64,000 nucleotides of DNA, taken from positions 25,493,652-25,557,651 of the forward strand of contig NC_080702.1 of assembly GCF_030445035.2 (NCBI RefSeq), in the 5' to 3' direction. Positions within the stretch are counted from its first letter, which is position 1; every line of letters starts with the position of its first letter. The translations under genes and the position numbers were made by a program. Under the pieces are notes generated by a model that saw only the letters and a list, made by a program, of their open reading frames with translations, was not told the DNA's origin and searched no databases. Origin of the DNA: Dasypus novemcinctus (taxonomy: Eukaryota > Chordata > Mammalia > Cingulata > Dasypodidae). Shown piece by piece: positions 49,471-61,412 of the stretch.

Positions 49471-51496
49471 TATTTTTTTTATTCATTTTTTAAAAAATAT
49501 TACATTCAAAAAATATGAAGTCCCATTCAACCCCACCGCCCCCACCCCCGACTCCCCCCACAGCAACACTCTCTCCCATCATCATGACACATCCATTGCA
49601 TTTGGTAAGTACATCTCTGGGCATCACTGCACCTCATAGTTAATGGTCCACATCATAGCCCACACTCTCCCACGTTCCATCCAGTGGGCCCTGGGGGGAT
49701 CTACAATGTCCCGTAATTGTCCGTGAAGCACCACCCAGGACAACTCCAAGTCCCGAAAATGCCTCCACATCTCATCTCTTCCTCCCATTCCCCGCACCCA
49801 GCAGCCACCATGGCCACCCTTCCCACACCAATGCCACATTTTATCTGGACATTGGATTGGCTGTGTCCATTACACATCTATGTCAAGAGGGGGCTTAGAT
49901 TCCACATGGATACTGGATACAATCCTCCTGCTTTCAGTTGTAGGCACTCTAGGCTCCATGGTGTGGTGGTTGACATTCTTCAACTCCATGTTAGCTGAGT
50001 GGGGTAAGTCCAATAAATCAGAGTGTAGGAGTTGAAGTCTGTTGAGTTTCAGGGCGTGGCTATCATATTGTCAGTCCAGAGATTCAAATCCCTAAATATA
50101 TCTTAAACCCCAACACCAACTACAATTCCAGTAAAGTAGCATGAAAGACTTGTGAAAAGAGATCCCATCTGAGTCCAGTTTCATCACACAGAAACACCGC
50201 TCCAAAGAAGGGCCAACTGACATGGCAGTGAACCCCATCTGACATGATCATAGAACACGTGGGTCTCTTTAGCCCTCAAAAGAACCAATACCTGGGGTTG
50301 TATCTACTTTATCTGTCTCTGAGACTCTGCTCAGGTGTGCATAAGGGCAATCCTTCTGACAACCTCCAGACTCTTTTTTAGAGACTCATATCCACATAAA
50401 CTCATTTCTCCTTTCCATTTCCCCCTTACATTAGGTCAAACAGCATTTTAAAAGTCATGTTATTATATGTAGACAGGGATATTCTGCTGATCCGCGTTGA
50501 ACCTTTAATTCAAGGTCATTTTCTAGTTGCATCATCAGCTGGGATTTGGTAGTGATCCCTCGGTGCCTGGGAGACTCATCCCCGGGTGTCATGTCCCACG
50601 CCGGGGGGAATGCACTACATCTACATGCTGAGTTTGGCTTCGAGACTGGCCACATTTGAGTAACATGAAGGCTGTCAGGAGGAAACTGCCAAGCACGATG
50701 CTGCTCTAGGCCTTGTTCTCATTTCAGGCATATAGGCTCACAAGCATAGTCATTAGTATCAAGAGCCCACTGTTGGACCCTCATTCCTTCCTGGTTCTTA
50801 CCGTTGCACCTGGGGGACTGCCACTGCTCCCCTAGGGACCACGAGAGAGCACCCCCGGCCAGGAACCCTATACCCCCCCAGCTGTTGTTTTTGTTTCCAC
50901 TATGAGTATATCCAAACATTACCATGCACCCTGGACATATGCCCTGTATAACTCCCTGTCAACCATATATTGCCTGTCAATAACACCCCAAACCAGTATT
51001 CCTCCACCGCCATTGTTGAACCACTCTGTGATCCAAAACTTCCTGTAAAGCAAAGCCCAATATAATCTCAGGTTTCCTTACTAGTAAAATGGAATATAGC
51101 AATGAGTTTAAAGGTTAGATCTAGAGTACGTATTGATTTGGAAAAATTCTACATCCTATCGTTTTCTTTTTTCCTAATTATTGAGCTTCTCTTTGCAAGA
51201 GCCCTAGATCACAGTAATTCATATATACAATATACAGTGCTCCCATACATCCACCATAAAACCTTTTCCCTTCCACAGCGATAATCTTTTAACTTATTCA
51301 TATCATATTTACTGAAACTGATGTACAGACTCGGAAATAATAGCTTTCAAACAAGGTGACATCTGTGCTTACAATGTGGTCCATACTTTAGGATATATAC
51401 TTTTCTAAATTTTTTAGTTATCCTGTGTTTTACATTATGGTTTACATTATTAGTCTGTCATCCCCTATAAGTTTTTGGTGTAATATTATGTTTTAT

Positions 51497-52117
51497 CAAT
51501 CCATTTAAAAAATGGGAAAAAGACTTAAACAGACACTTCTCCGAAGAAGAAATACAAATGGCAAGAAAGCACATGAAAAAATGCTCCAAATCTCTAGCTA
51601 TCAGGGAAATGCAAATCAAAACCACAATGAGATACCATCTTACACCCATAAGATTGGCAGCTATGAAAAAACAGAAGAATACAAGTGCTGGAGAGGATGT
51701 GAAGGAAGGGGAACACTCATCCACTGCTGGTGGGAATGCAGAAGGATCCAACCATTCTGGAGAACAGTATGGCGGTTTCTCAAACAACTAGCCATAGATT
51801 TGCCATATGACCCAGCAATACCACTGCTGGGAATATACCCAGCAGAACTGAAAACAAGAACACAAACCAATATATGTACACCAATGTTCATAGCAGCATT
51901 GTTCACTATTGCCAAAAGTTGGAATCAACCCAAATGCCCATCAACAGACGAGTGGATCAATAAAATGTGGTATATACACACAATGGAATACTACTCGGCT
52001 GTAAGAACAAACACACTACAAACACATGTGATAACATGGATGAATCTTGAGAACCTTATGTTGAGTGAAGCAACCCAGACATTGAAGGACAAATACTACA
52101 TGACCTCAATGATATGA
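51497..52117 (+). pseudogene. L1 ORF2 C-terminal fragment of the plus-strand insertion
   Basis: Frame 51512-52117 (201 codons) is open to the normal ORF2 end (PYDPAIPLLGIYPAELKTRT ... LKDKYYMTSMI). Its first part is shifted relative to the overlapping frame 51558-51791, which carries the expected [19 protein letters not shown], so one frameshift is present near 51.7 kb. It is only the region after the RT domain, including the cysteine-containing tail. Confidence 0.85.
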
Positions 52118-54357
52118 AATAAACAAGCTGCCCTAGATAGCAAGAGACTGAACGATCGGCTTGCAGGAAATCGGAGGGTGGAGGAAGGATATGAGCCGAT
52201 GTCTGCAGGGGTGGAATTTAAGACGAGATGGTGGTAAGTATGAACACAAAGAAGAGATAAAAGGGGGGCAAGGGGTTGCCTTTGCTTGGGGCTTTGCGGG
52301 TTTGAGGGTGGCTGGGGAGGGACGGGTGGGTAACGTTGCCCAAAAGTGGGGGGAGGGAGGGGTAGCATACGAACCAGGAGAGGGTCAGGTGTTGGTGGAG
52401 AGTAAAATGCCGAGAAAATCATATCAAAATATAATAAAGAGGGTTACCTGTTTAGAATGCTCGGAGGGGAGGGTCTGATGCAGGACGGGCTCCTGGGGAA
52501 TGTCTAAATGCTCATTCTGCCAGAGTGGGTGACACCATGGGGTAGAAACCCAAGTAGTGAGAGTGGGGGTGGACCCACATCCTGGGGAGGACTAATGCCA
52601 TCCAATAGAGGGAACTGTATCCCTCGAGAGAAAGGGTGGCTCCCAGGGCATTGGGGCAGTTGAGCAAGTTAGGCCCTGAACACTATTCCATCTATCTCTG
52701 GAAGTGGCTCCTCAGGAAACGGAGGTTGGCTATCACTGAGGGCACTAAGGTGGAAGGGAAAATGGACGTTAAATGTGTGGAACCAAAGTAAATGGGGGGT
52801 AAGAGAGGAGTTTCTTGAGAGTACACAAGGATGGATATAAAACATGTAATATTACACCATAACATATAGGAGATGACAGACTGATAATGTAAACCATAAT
52901 GTAAAACATAGGATAACTAAAAATGTAAAGAACTGTGTATCCTAAAGTATGCACCATAATGTAAATACAGATGTCACCTTGTTAGAAAGCTAATGTCTCA
53001 GACTCTGTACATCACTTTAAGTAAATATGATATGAATAGGGCGTAAGAGTATCACTGTGGAAGGGAAAAGGTTTTCTGGTGGATGTGTGGGAGTGCTGTA
53101 TATTATATATATACATTGCTGTGGTCTAGGACTCCTGTGAAGAAAAGCTGAATAATTAGGGGGGGGGGGGGGAAATAGGATGTGGAATTTTTTCAAGTCA
53201 ACATTCTTTATCTAAGTTCTTTATCTAACTTTATCCAAGTTCTTTATCTATCCTTTAAACTCATCGCTATATGCCATTCCCTAGTAAGGGACCATGACAT
53301 TATATTGGGCTTCAAATTTCGGGGAGTTCTGGATCACAGAGTGTTTCAACAATGGCAATGGAGGGATACTGGTATGGGATACCAATGACAGATGATATAT
53401 GACTGACAGGGAGCTGTACAGAACATATGTCCAGGGTGCATGGTAATGTTTGGATATACTCATAGTGGCAACAATTAAAAACCACAGTAGGGGGGGTACT
53501 GGGTTCCCGGCCAGTGGTGCTCTGTCGTGGTCCCTAGGGGAGCAGCGACAGTCTCCCAGGTACAGTGGTGGGGACCGGGAGGGAGTGAGGGTTCAACAGT
53601 GAGCCCCTGATACTAATGACTATGCTTGTGAGCTGATAAACCCAAAATAATAACAAGGCCTAGAGCAACTTTGTGCCTGGGAATTCCCTTCTGTCAGCCT
53701 TCATGTTACTCAAATGTGGCCAGTCTCGAAGCCAAACTCAGCATGTAAATGCAATGCCTTCCCCCCAGCGTGGGACATGACACCCGGGGATGAGCCTCCC
53801 TGGCAACGAGGGACCACTATCAACTACCAACTGATGATGCAACTGGAAAATGACCTTATATGGAAGGTTCAATGCGGATCAGCAGAATATCCATGTCTAC
53901 ATAAAATACCATGACTTTAAAATGCTGTTTGACCTAAAGTAAGGGGGAAATGGAAAGGAGAAATGAGTTTATATGGCTACGAGTTTCTAAAAAAGAGTCT
54001 GGAGGCTGGCAGAAGGTTTGCCCTCATGCACAACTGAGCAGAGTCAGAGAGACAGATAAAGCAGATACAACCCCCAGATATTGGTTCCTTTGAGGGCTAA
54101 AGAGACCCATGGGAGTTATGGTCATGGCCGATGGGGTTAACTACCAGGGCAGATGGCCCCTCTTTGGAAATGGTGTTTATGTGTGATGAATCTGGACTCA
54201 GATGGGATCTCCCTTCATAAGACTTTCATGCTAATGTGCTGGAGGTGCAGTTAATGTTGGGGTTTAAGATATATTTAGGGGATTTGAATCTCTGGACTGA
54301 CAATGTGATAGCCAGATCCTGAGCCTCAACAGACTCCAGCACCTACAATCTGATTTA

Positions 54358-54672
54358 TTGGACTTACCACACTCAGCTAAGATGGAGGTGAAGAAGGACA
54401 ACCACCACACCATGGAGCCTAGAGTGATTACAACTGAAAATGGGAGGATTGCATCCAGCATCCAGGTGGAATCTGAGCCTCCTCTTGACATAAAGGTGCA
54501 ATGGACACAACCAATCCAGTGTCCACATAGAAGAGGTGGCATTAGATTGGGAAAAGTGGACATAATGGACAAAGGGTATGGGGAAAGGCAGGAAGAGATG
54601 AGAGGTGGAGGCGTCTTAGGGACATGGAGCTGCCCTGGATGGTGCTTCAGAGGTAATCACCGGACATTGTAA
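54358..54672 (+). other. Recurring 104-codon open frame in L1 3'UTR
   Basis: The frame begins MDLPHSAKMEVKKDNHHTME. A 104-codon counterpart lies at 37840-38154, and shorter diverged forms exist on the minus strand at 6266-6454 and around 49860-49990. It is not known to be translated. Differences between the two long copies are mostly amino-acid changing, so selection is not evident. No domain recognised. Confidence 0.4.
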
Positions 54673-54805
54673 ATCCTCACAGGGCCTACATGATGGAATA
54701 GAGGAGAGTATGGGCCATGATGTGAACCAATATATATGAGGTGCAGAGGTGCCCAAAGATGTACTTACCAAATCCAATGGATGTGTCATGATGATGGGAA
54801 CGAGT

Positions 54806-54850
54806 GTTGTTGGGGGGGGGGGGGGAGAGGGGGGGGTGGGGGGGTGGGGT
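54806..54850 (+). repeat. G-rich tract at the L1 3'UTR end
   Basis: Several runs of four or more G (TTGGGG... AGAGGGG... TGGGGG), which could form a G-quadruplex. The same tract lies just before the tail in every plus-strand L1 3' end here (5367-5395, 38294-38327), and as C-runs in the minus-strand ones (5898-5920, 49532-49560, 60998-61025). Confidence 0.8.
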
Positions 54851-55722
54851 TGAATGGGACCTCACATATATATTTTTAATGTAATATTATTACAAATTCA
54901 ATAAAAAATAAAAAAATTAAAAAAAAAAAAAAACAAAAAAAAAAAAACAAATGGTCCTGTAAAAAAAAAAAAAAAAAAAAAAAAAAATATTATGTTTTAT
55001 ATTCATCCTCGTGTACTCTGGCGAAACTCCTCTCTTGCCCCCACATTTACCTTGGTTCCATCCATTCAACATCCATTTTCCCCTCCCCTTGGGGACCACA
55101 GCGACAGCCAATCTCCATTTCCTGAGGAGCCACGTCCAGAGATACTTGCAACAGTGTTCAGGGCCTGACTTGCTCAACTGCCCTAATGCCCTGGGAGCCA
55201 CCCTTTCTCTCGAGAGATACAGTTCCCTCTATTTGATGGCATTAGTCCTCCCCAGGATGTGGGTCCACCCCAACTCTCACTTCTTGGGTCTCTACCCAAT
55301 GGTACAACCCACGCTGAAAAATTGAGCATTCAGACATTCCCCAGGAGTCCGTCCAGTGTCAGACGATCCCCTCCGAGCATCCTAAACAGGTAAGCCTCCT
55401 AATTATATTTTGATACGATTTTCTCAGCATTTTACTCTCAAACAACACCTGACACTCTCCTGTGTTCATATGTTGCCCCTCCCTCCCCCCAATTTTTTGG
55501 GCATTATTACCCCTCCGCCCTTCCCCAGCCCCCCTCAAACCCGCAAAGCCCCACCCAAAGGCAACCCCTTGCCCCCATTTTATCTCTTCTTTGTGCTCAG
55601 ACTTACCGCCAGCTCATCATAGATTCCGCCCCTGCAGGCGTCGGCTCACATCCTTCCTCCACCCCCTGATTTCCTGTAAGCCTATCGTTCAGTCTCTAGC
55701 TCTCTGAGGCAGCCTGCTTATT

Positions 55723-58700
55723 TCATATCATTGAGGTCATGTAGTATTTGTTCTTCAATGCCTGGGTTGCTTCACTCAACATAAGATTTTCAAGAGTCAT
55801 CCATGTTATCACGTGTGTTTGTAGTGTATTTGTTCTTACAGCCGAGTAGTATTCCATTGTGTGTATATACCACATTTTATTGATCCACTCATCTGTTGAT
55901 GGGCATTTGGGTTGATTCCAACTTTTGGCAACAGTGAACAATGCTGCTATGAACATTAGTGTACATATATCGGTTTGTATCCTTGTTTTCAGTTCTGCTG
56001 GGTATACACCCAGCAGTGGAATAGCTGGGTCATATGGCAAATCTAGGTTAGTTTTATGAGAAACCGCCAAACTGTCCTCCAGAATGGTTGGATCCTTCTG
56101 CATTCCCACCAGAGTGTTCCCCTTTCTTCACATCCTCTCCAGCATTTGTATTCTTCTGTTTTTTTCATAGCTGCCAATCTTATGGGAGTAAGATGGTATC
56201 TCACTGTAGTTTTGATTTGCATTTCCCTGATAGCTAGAGATTTGGAGCATTTTTTCATGTGCTTTTTAGCCATTTGTATTTCTTCTTTGGAGAAGTGTCT
56301 GTTTAAATCTTTTTCCCATTTTATAAATGGGTTGTTTATCTTTTTATCTTCAAGACATATGAGTTCTTTATATATAAGTTATAAGTCTCTTATCAGATAT
56401 ATGGTTGCCAAATATTTTCTCCCATTGTGTGGGTTCCCTTTTTACTTTCTTGACAAACTCCTTTGAGGTGCAGAAGGCTTTAATTTTGAGGAAGTCCCAT
56501 TTATCTATTAGTTCTTTCGCTGCTTCTGCTTTTGGTGTGATATTCATGAAGCCATTTCCTATTACAAGGTCCTGTAGATGTTTCCCTACACTGCTTTCCA
56601 AGATCTTTATGGTCTTGGCTCTTATATTTAGGTCTTTGATCCATCTTGAGTAGATCTTTGTATAAGGTGTGAGATGGTAATCCTCTTTCATTCTTCTACA
56701 TATGGCTATCCAGTTCTCCAGGCACCATTTGTTGAATCAGCCATTCTCTCCCAGTTGAGAGGGTTTGGTGGCTTTATTGAATATTATATGGCTATATATA
56801 TGAGGTTCTATATCAGAACTTTCAATTAGATTCCATTGGTCTGTGTGTCTCTCCTTCTGCAAATACCATGCTGTTTTCACTACTGTATCTTTGTAGTATG
56901 TTTTGAAGTCAGGAAGTGTGATTCCTCCAATTTCATTTTTCTTTTTCAATATGTCTTTGGCTATTTGGGGCCTCTTTCCTTTCCAAATAAATTTCATAGT
57001 TTTTCTAGTTCCTTAAAGAAGGCTGTGTTGATTTTTACTGGGATTGCATTGAATGTGTAGATCAGTTTTGATAGGATTGACATCTTAATAATATTCAGTC
57101 TTCCTATCCATGAACAAGAAATATTCTTCCATTTATTTAGGTGTTCTTTGATTTCCTTGAACAGTCTTGTACAGTTCTCAGTGTATAAGTTTTTTACATC
57201 TGTAGTTAAATTTATTCCTAGGTATTTGATTTTTATTGACTGTTGTAAATGGAATGTGTTTCTTGATTTCCTCCTAATCTTGCTCATTATTAGTGTACAG
57301 AAATGCTGATTTTTGCACATTGATCTTATAACCTGCGACTTTACTAAACTCATTTATGAGTTCTAGAAGCTATGTTGTAGACCTCTCAGGGTTTTCTATG
57401 TATAGGATCATGTCATCTGAAAAGAATGAAATTTTGACTTCTTCCTTTCCAATTTGAATGCCTTTTATATCTGGTTCTTGCCTCAGTGCTTGAGCAAGTA
57501 CTTCTAAGACAAAGTTAAATAGAAGGGGAGACAATGGGCATCCTTGTCTTGTTCCTGAGTTTAGAGGGAAGGATTTTAGGATTTCTCCATTGTAAACAAT
57601 GTTGGCTGTAAGTTTTTCATATTTACTCTTTATCATGTTCAAAAAATTTCCTTGTATTTCGATCTTTTGGAGTGTTTTTATCAAGAAAGGGTGCTGTATT
57701 TTGTCAAATGCTTTTTCTGCATCTATAATCATGTGATTTTTTTCCTTCAATCTGTTTATATGGTGTATTACGTTAATTGATTTTCTTATGTTGAACCATC
57801 CTTGCATACCTGGAATAAATCCCACTTGGTCATGGTGTATAATTCGTTTAATGTGTTGTTGAATACGATTAGCAAGTATTTTGTTAAGTATTTTTGCATC
57901 TAGGTTCATTAGAGAAGTTGGTCTGTAATTTTCCTTTCTTGTGGTGTCTTTGTTTGGCTTTGGTACTAGGGTAATGTTGGCATCATAGAACGAGTTCGGC
58001 AATGTTTCTTCTGTTTCGATTTTTTGGAAGAGTTTCAGCAGGAGTGGTGTTAGTTCTTTCCGGAATGTTTTGTAGAATTCACCTGTGAAGGTGTCTGGCC
58101 CTGGGCTCTTCGTAGTTGGGAGGTTTTTAATGACTGATTCTATCTCTTTGCTTGTGATTTGTTTGTTAAGATAATCAATTTCTTCTTTCGTCAATATGGG
58201 CTGCTTATGTGTTTCTAGGAATTTGTCCATTTGCTCTGAATTGTCATTTTTGTTGGAATATAGTTTTTCAAAGTTTCCTCTTATGATAGTCTTTATTTCT
58301 GTGGGGTCAGTGGTGATATCACCTTTCTCATTTCTTATTTTGTGTATTTGCATCTTCTCTCTTTTTTTGTTAGTCTCGCTAAAAGGTTTGTCAATTTTGT
58401 TGATCTTCTAAAACAACCAGCTCTTGGTCTTGTTTATCTTTTCAAGTGCTTTCTTATTTTCTATTTCATTTAGTTCTGCTCTTATCTTTGTTATTTCCTT
58501 ACTTCTTTTTCCTGTTGGGTTACTTTGTTGTTGTTTTTCTAATTCCTTCAAATGTGCAGTTCTTCAATTTTTGCTCTTTCTTCTTTTTTGATATATGAAT
58601 TTATGGCTATAAATTTCCCTCTCAGTACTGTTTTGGCTGCATCCCATAAATTTTGGTATGTTGTGTTATCATTATCATTTGTTTCAAGGTAGTCATTGAT

Positions 58701-59543
58701 TTCTTTTGAGATTTCCTCTTTTACCCACTGGTTTTCTAAGAGTGTGCTGTTTAATTTCCAAATTGTGGTGTGAAATCTGGGCCTCTGTCCCTTGCAAATT
58801 TCCAGCTTCACTCCACTGTGGTCAGAGATATTATTTTGTATGATTTCAATCTTTCTGAATTCATTAAGCCTTTCTTTGTGGCCCAGCATATGGTCTATCT
58901 TGGAGAATGATCCATGTGCACTTGAGAAAAATGTATATCCTGCTGTGTTTGGGTGTAATGATCTATATATGTCTATTAGATCCAGCTCTTCTAATATTCT
59001 GTTCAAATGTTTTGTTTCTTTAGTGATTCTCTTTTCAGATGTTCTGTCAAGAATTTATAGTGGTATATTAAAATCCCCCACTATAATTGTAGATGCATCT
59101 ATTTTTTCACTTAGTTTTTCCAGCGTTTGCCTCAAGTATTTAGAGGTGCCCTAGTTAGGAACATAAATATTTATGATTGTTCGATCTTCTTGACAGATTG
59201 TCCCTTTCACTAAAATGTAGTATCCTTCTTTGTCTCTCACAATTATTTTGCATTTAAAGTCTATTTTGTCTGATATTAATATAGCTACTCCTGCCTTTTG
59301 GTTATTGTTTGCTTGTATGATTGTTTTCCAGACATTCACTTTCAGCCTCCATGAGTCTCTGGGTCTAAGATGTGTCTCTTGTAGACAGCATATAGATGGG
59401 TCATATTTCCTTATCCAATGTCCCAGTCTGAATCTTTTGATAGATGAGTTTAATCCATTGACATTCAGTGTTATTACTTTCAAGGAATTATTTGTGTTAG
59501 CCATATTTTGATTGGATTTGTGTTTGTCAGATTTTGTTTGCAT
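55723..59543 (-). pseudogene. L1 ORF2 pseudogene of the inner element
   Basis: Full-length ORF2 (about 3.8 kb) in at least eight frames. The start at 59543 has endonuclease text (VITLNVNGLNSS, CCLQETHL). Frame 57370-58353 (327 codons) spans the RT core with [25 protein letters not shown] and [14 protein letters not shown]. The catalytic box reads FSDD instead of the FADD seen at 27.2 and 62.2 kb. The C-terminus ends at 55723. Frameshifts and stops make it inactive, but it is the best preserved ORF2 in the window. Confidence 0.9.
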
Positions 59544-59728
59544 TTTTTTCTTCTATTTTTGTCTTTTTTGTTGCTCTTACACTCTCCTCCAACTCTGCCT
59601 GTCCTGTTTTTTCCTTTCTTCCTGCAGAACTCCCTTTAGAATTTCTTGAAGGGGAGGTTTCTTGTTGGCATACTCTTTCAGTTTCTGTTTATCTGCGAAT
59701 ATTTTGAACTCTCCATCATTTTTGAATG

Positions 59729-60076
59729 CTAGTTTAGCTGGATAGAGTATTCTTGGTTGGAAATTTTTTCCTTTAGTACCTTGACTATATCATACCACTG
59801 CCTTCTTGCCTCCATGGTTTCAGATGAGAAATCAGCGCTTAATCTTATGGAGCTTCCCTTGTATGTGATGGTTTTCTTTTCTCTTGCTGGTTTTAGAATT
59901 TTCTCTTTGTCTTGAGCATTGGATAATTTGACAAGTATATGTGTTGGGGTGGGCCTGTTGGGGTTTATGACCAGTGGGGTGCACTGTGCTTCTTGGATAT
60001 GTACATCTGTCTCTTTCAGTAGATTTGGGAAGTTTTCAGCCATTATTTCCTGCAACTCCTTCTGACCCCTTTCCCT
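59729..60076 (-). pseudogene. L1 ORF1 C-terminal fragment of the inner element
   Basis: Frame ending at 59729 carries the ORF1 C-terminal half (QKELQEIMAENFPNLLKETD, NRPTPTHILVKLSNAQDKEK, RLSADFSSETMEARRQWYDI). The piece of this frame upstream of 60076 belongs to the outer ORF2, so the frame is a chance fusion across the insertion boundary. Frame damage is slight here, but the N-terminal half is missing. Confidence 0.85.
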
Positions 60077-60368
60077 TATAGCTAGTTTTTTGAGAAACCG
60101 CCAAACTATCCTCCAGAATGGCTGGATCCTTCTGCATTCCCAGCAGCAGTGAATGTGTGTTCCCATTCCTCCACATCCTCTCCAGCACTTGTATCTTCTG
60201 TTTTTTTAGAAGCTGCTAGTCTCATGGGAGTAAGATGGTATCTCATTGTAGTTTTATTTGCATTTCCCTAACAGCTAGTGATTTTGAGCATTTTTTAAAA
60301 TATATTTTTAAGCCATTTATATTTCTTTTTTGGAGAACTGTCTGCTTAAATCTCTTGCCCATTTTTTG

Positions 60369-60536
60369 TCTTTATTTTTTAATGTTACATTAAAAATGTT
60401 ACATTAAAAAAATATGAGGTCCCCATATATCCCCACTCCCCTCACCCCACTCCTCTCCCCATAACAACAACCTCCATCATCATGAGACATTCATTGCACT
60501 TGGTGAATACATCTCTGAGCACCACTGCACCTCATT
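60369..60536 (-). mobile_element. 168-bp L1 3'-end insertion
   Basis: Only the last 168 bases of an L1 3'UTR (plus strand CTTTATTTTTTAATGTTACA ... CACCACTGCACCTCATT). Flanked by exact 15-bp duplication CTTGCCCATTTTTTG at 60354-60368 and 60537-60551, within outer ORF2. Confidence 0.9.
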
Positions 60537-60854
60537 CTTGCCCATTTTTTGAATGGGTTTTTTGTATTTTTATTTTCAAGATATAGGAATTCTTTATATG
60601 TCCAGGATATTAGACTCCTATCAGATATATGGTAACCAAATATTTTCTCCCATTGGGTAGGTTGTCTATCACTTTCTTGACAAAATTCTTTGAAGTGGAA
60701 AAGCCTTCAATTTCGAGGAAGTCTCATTTATCTATTCTTTTCCTGCTTGTGCTTTTGGTGTGAAGTTCATGAAGTCATTTCCTATTACAAGGTCCTGTAG
60801 ATGTTTCCCTACATTGCTTTACAAGGTCTTTATGGTCTTGGCTTTTTTATTTAG

Positions 60855-61412
60855 TTTTTTTTTTTTTTTTTGTAGTTTAAAATGTAATTTAATTTTTCAA
60901 TGTATACACAACTATAGTATGCAACAATATCTTTAATTTTTTGTCTTTATTCATTTTTTAAATATTACATTAAAAAAATATCAGGTCCCCATATACCCCC
61001 CACCCCCCTCACCCCACTCCTCTCCCCATAGCAACATTCTCCTCCATAATCATGAGACATTCATTGCATTTGGTGAATACATCTCTGAGCATCGCTGCAC
61101 ATCATGGTCAATGGTCCACATCGTAGCCCACTATGGTCCACACTCTCCCACGTTCCATCCAGTGGGTCATGGGAGGACCTACAACGTCCAGTAATTGTCC
61201 CTGCAGCACTACCCAGGACAACTCCAAGTCCAAAAATGCCTCCATATCTCATCTCTTCCTCCCATTCCCCACACCCAGCAGCCACCATGGCCACTTTCTC
61301 CACACCAATGCCACATTTTCTTCTATTACTAATCACAATAGTTCATGAATAGCATATCAGTAAGTCCACTCTAATCCATATGCTATTCCTCCATCCTGTG
61401 GACCTTGGATTT
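60855..61412 (-). mobile_element. L1 3'-end insertion, about 550 bp
   Basis: A run of T (about 60857-60873) is followed by an A/T-rich stretch and then L1 3'UTR text from about 60940 to 61410, colinear with 5.83-6.30 kb. Outer ORF2 text resumes as AGGTCTTTTATCCATTTTG. The flanks (TTTTATTTAG and GTTTTTTAG) suggest an imperfect target duplication. The extra T-rich leader may be a second, older tail. Confidence 0.75.

Larger units (their letters stand above)
51497..54985 (+). mobile_element. Youngest LINE-1 insertion, 5'-truncated, complete 3'UTR
   Basis: Flanked by an exact 15-bp duplication AATATTATGTTTTAT at 51482-51496 and 54986-55000. It starts in the C-terminal part of ORF2, which ends at 52117, then has a complete 3'UTR of about 2.8 kb, a G-rich tract (54812-54850) and a 3' A-rich tail of about 75 bases with AATAAA. 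It lies head-on inside the minus-strand inner L1, so its insertion is the latest in the nest. Confidence 0.93.
49471..60076 (-). mobile_element. Inner LINE-1, 5'-truncated, inserted in outer L1
   Basis: Flanked by an exact 16-bp duplication TATAGCTAGTTTTTTG at 49455-49470 and 60077-60092. On the minus strand it holds the C-terminal part of ORF1 (60076-59729), ORF2 (59543-55723) and a 3'UTR (55722-55001 and 51496-49490) with the poly(T) end at about 49471. It is 5'-truncated within ORF1. A plus-strand L1 (51497-54985) interrupts its 3'UTR. Without that insert it is about 7.1 kb. Confidence 0.93.

Noticed and set aside
57370..58353. 327-codon frame as an active reverse transcriptase gene
   Set aside because: It is part of an L1 ORF2 broken by frameshifts on both sides and lacking the normal catalytic box.
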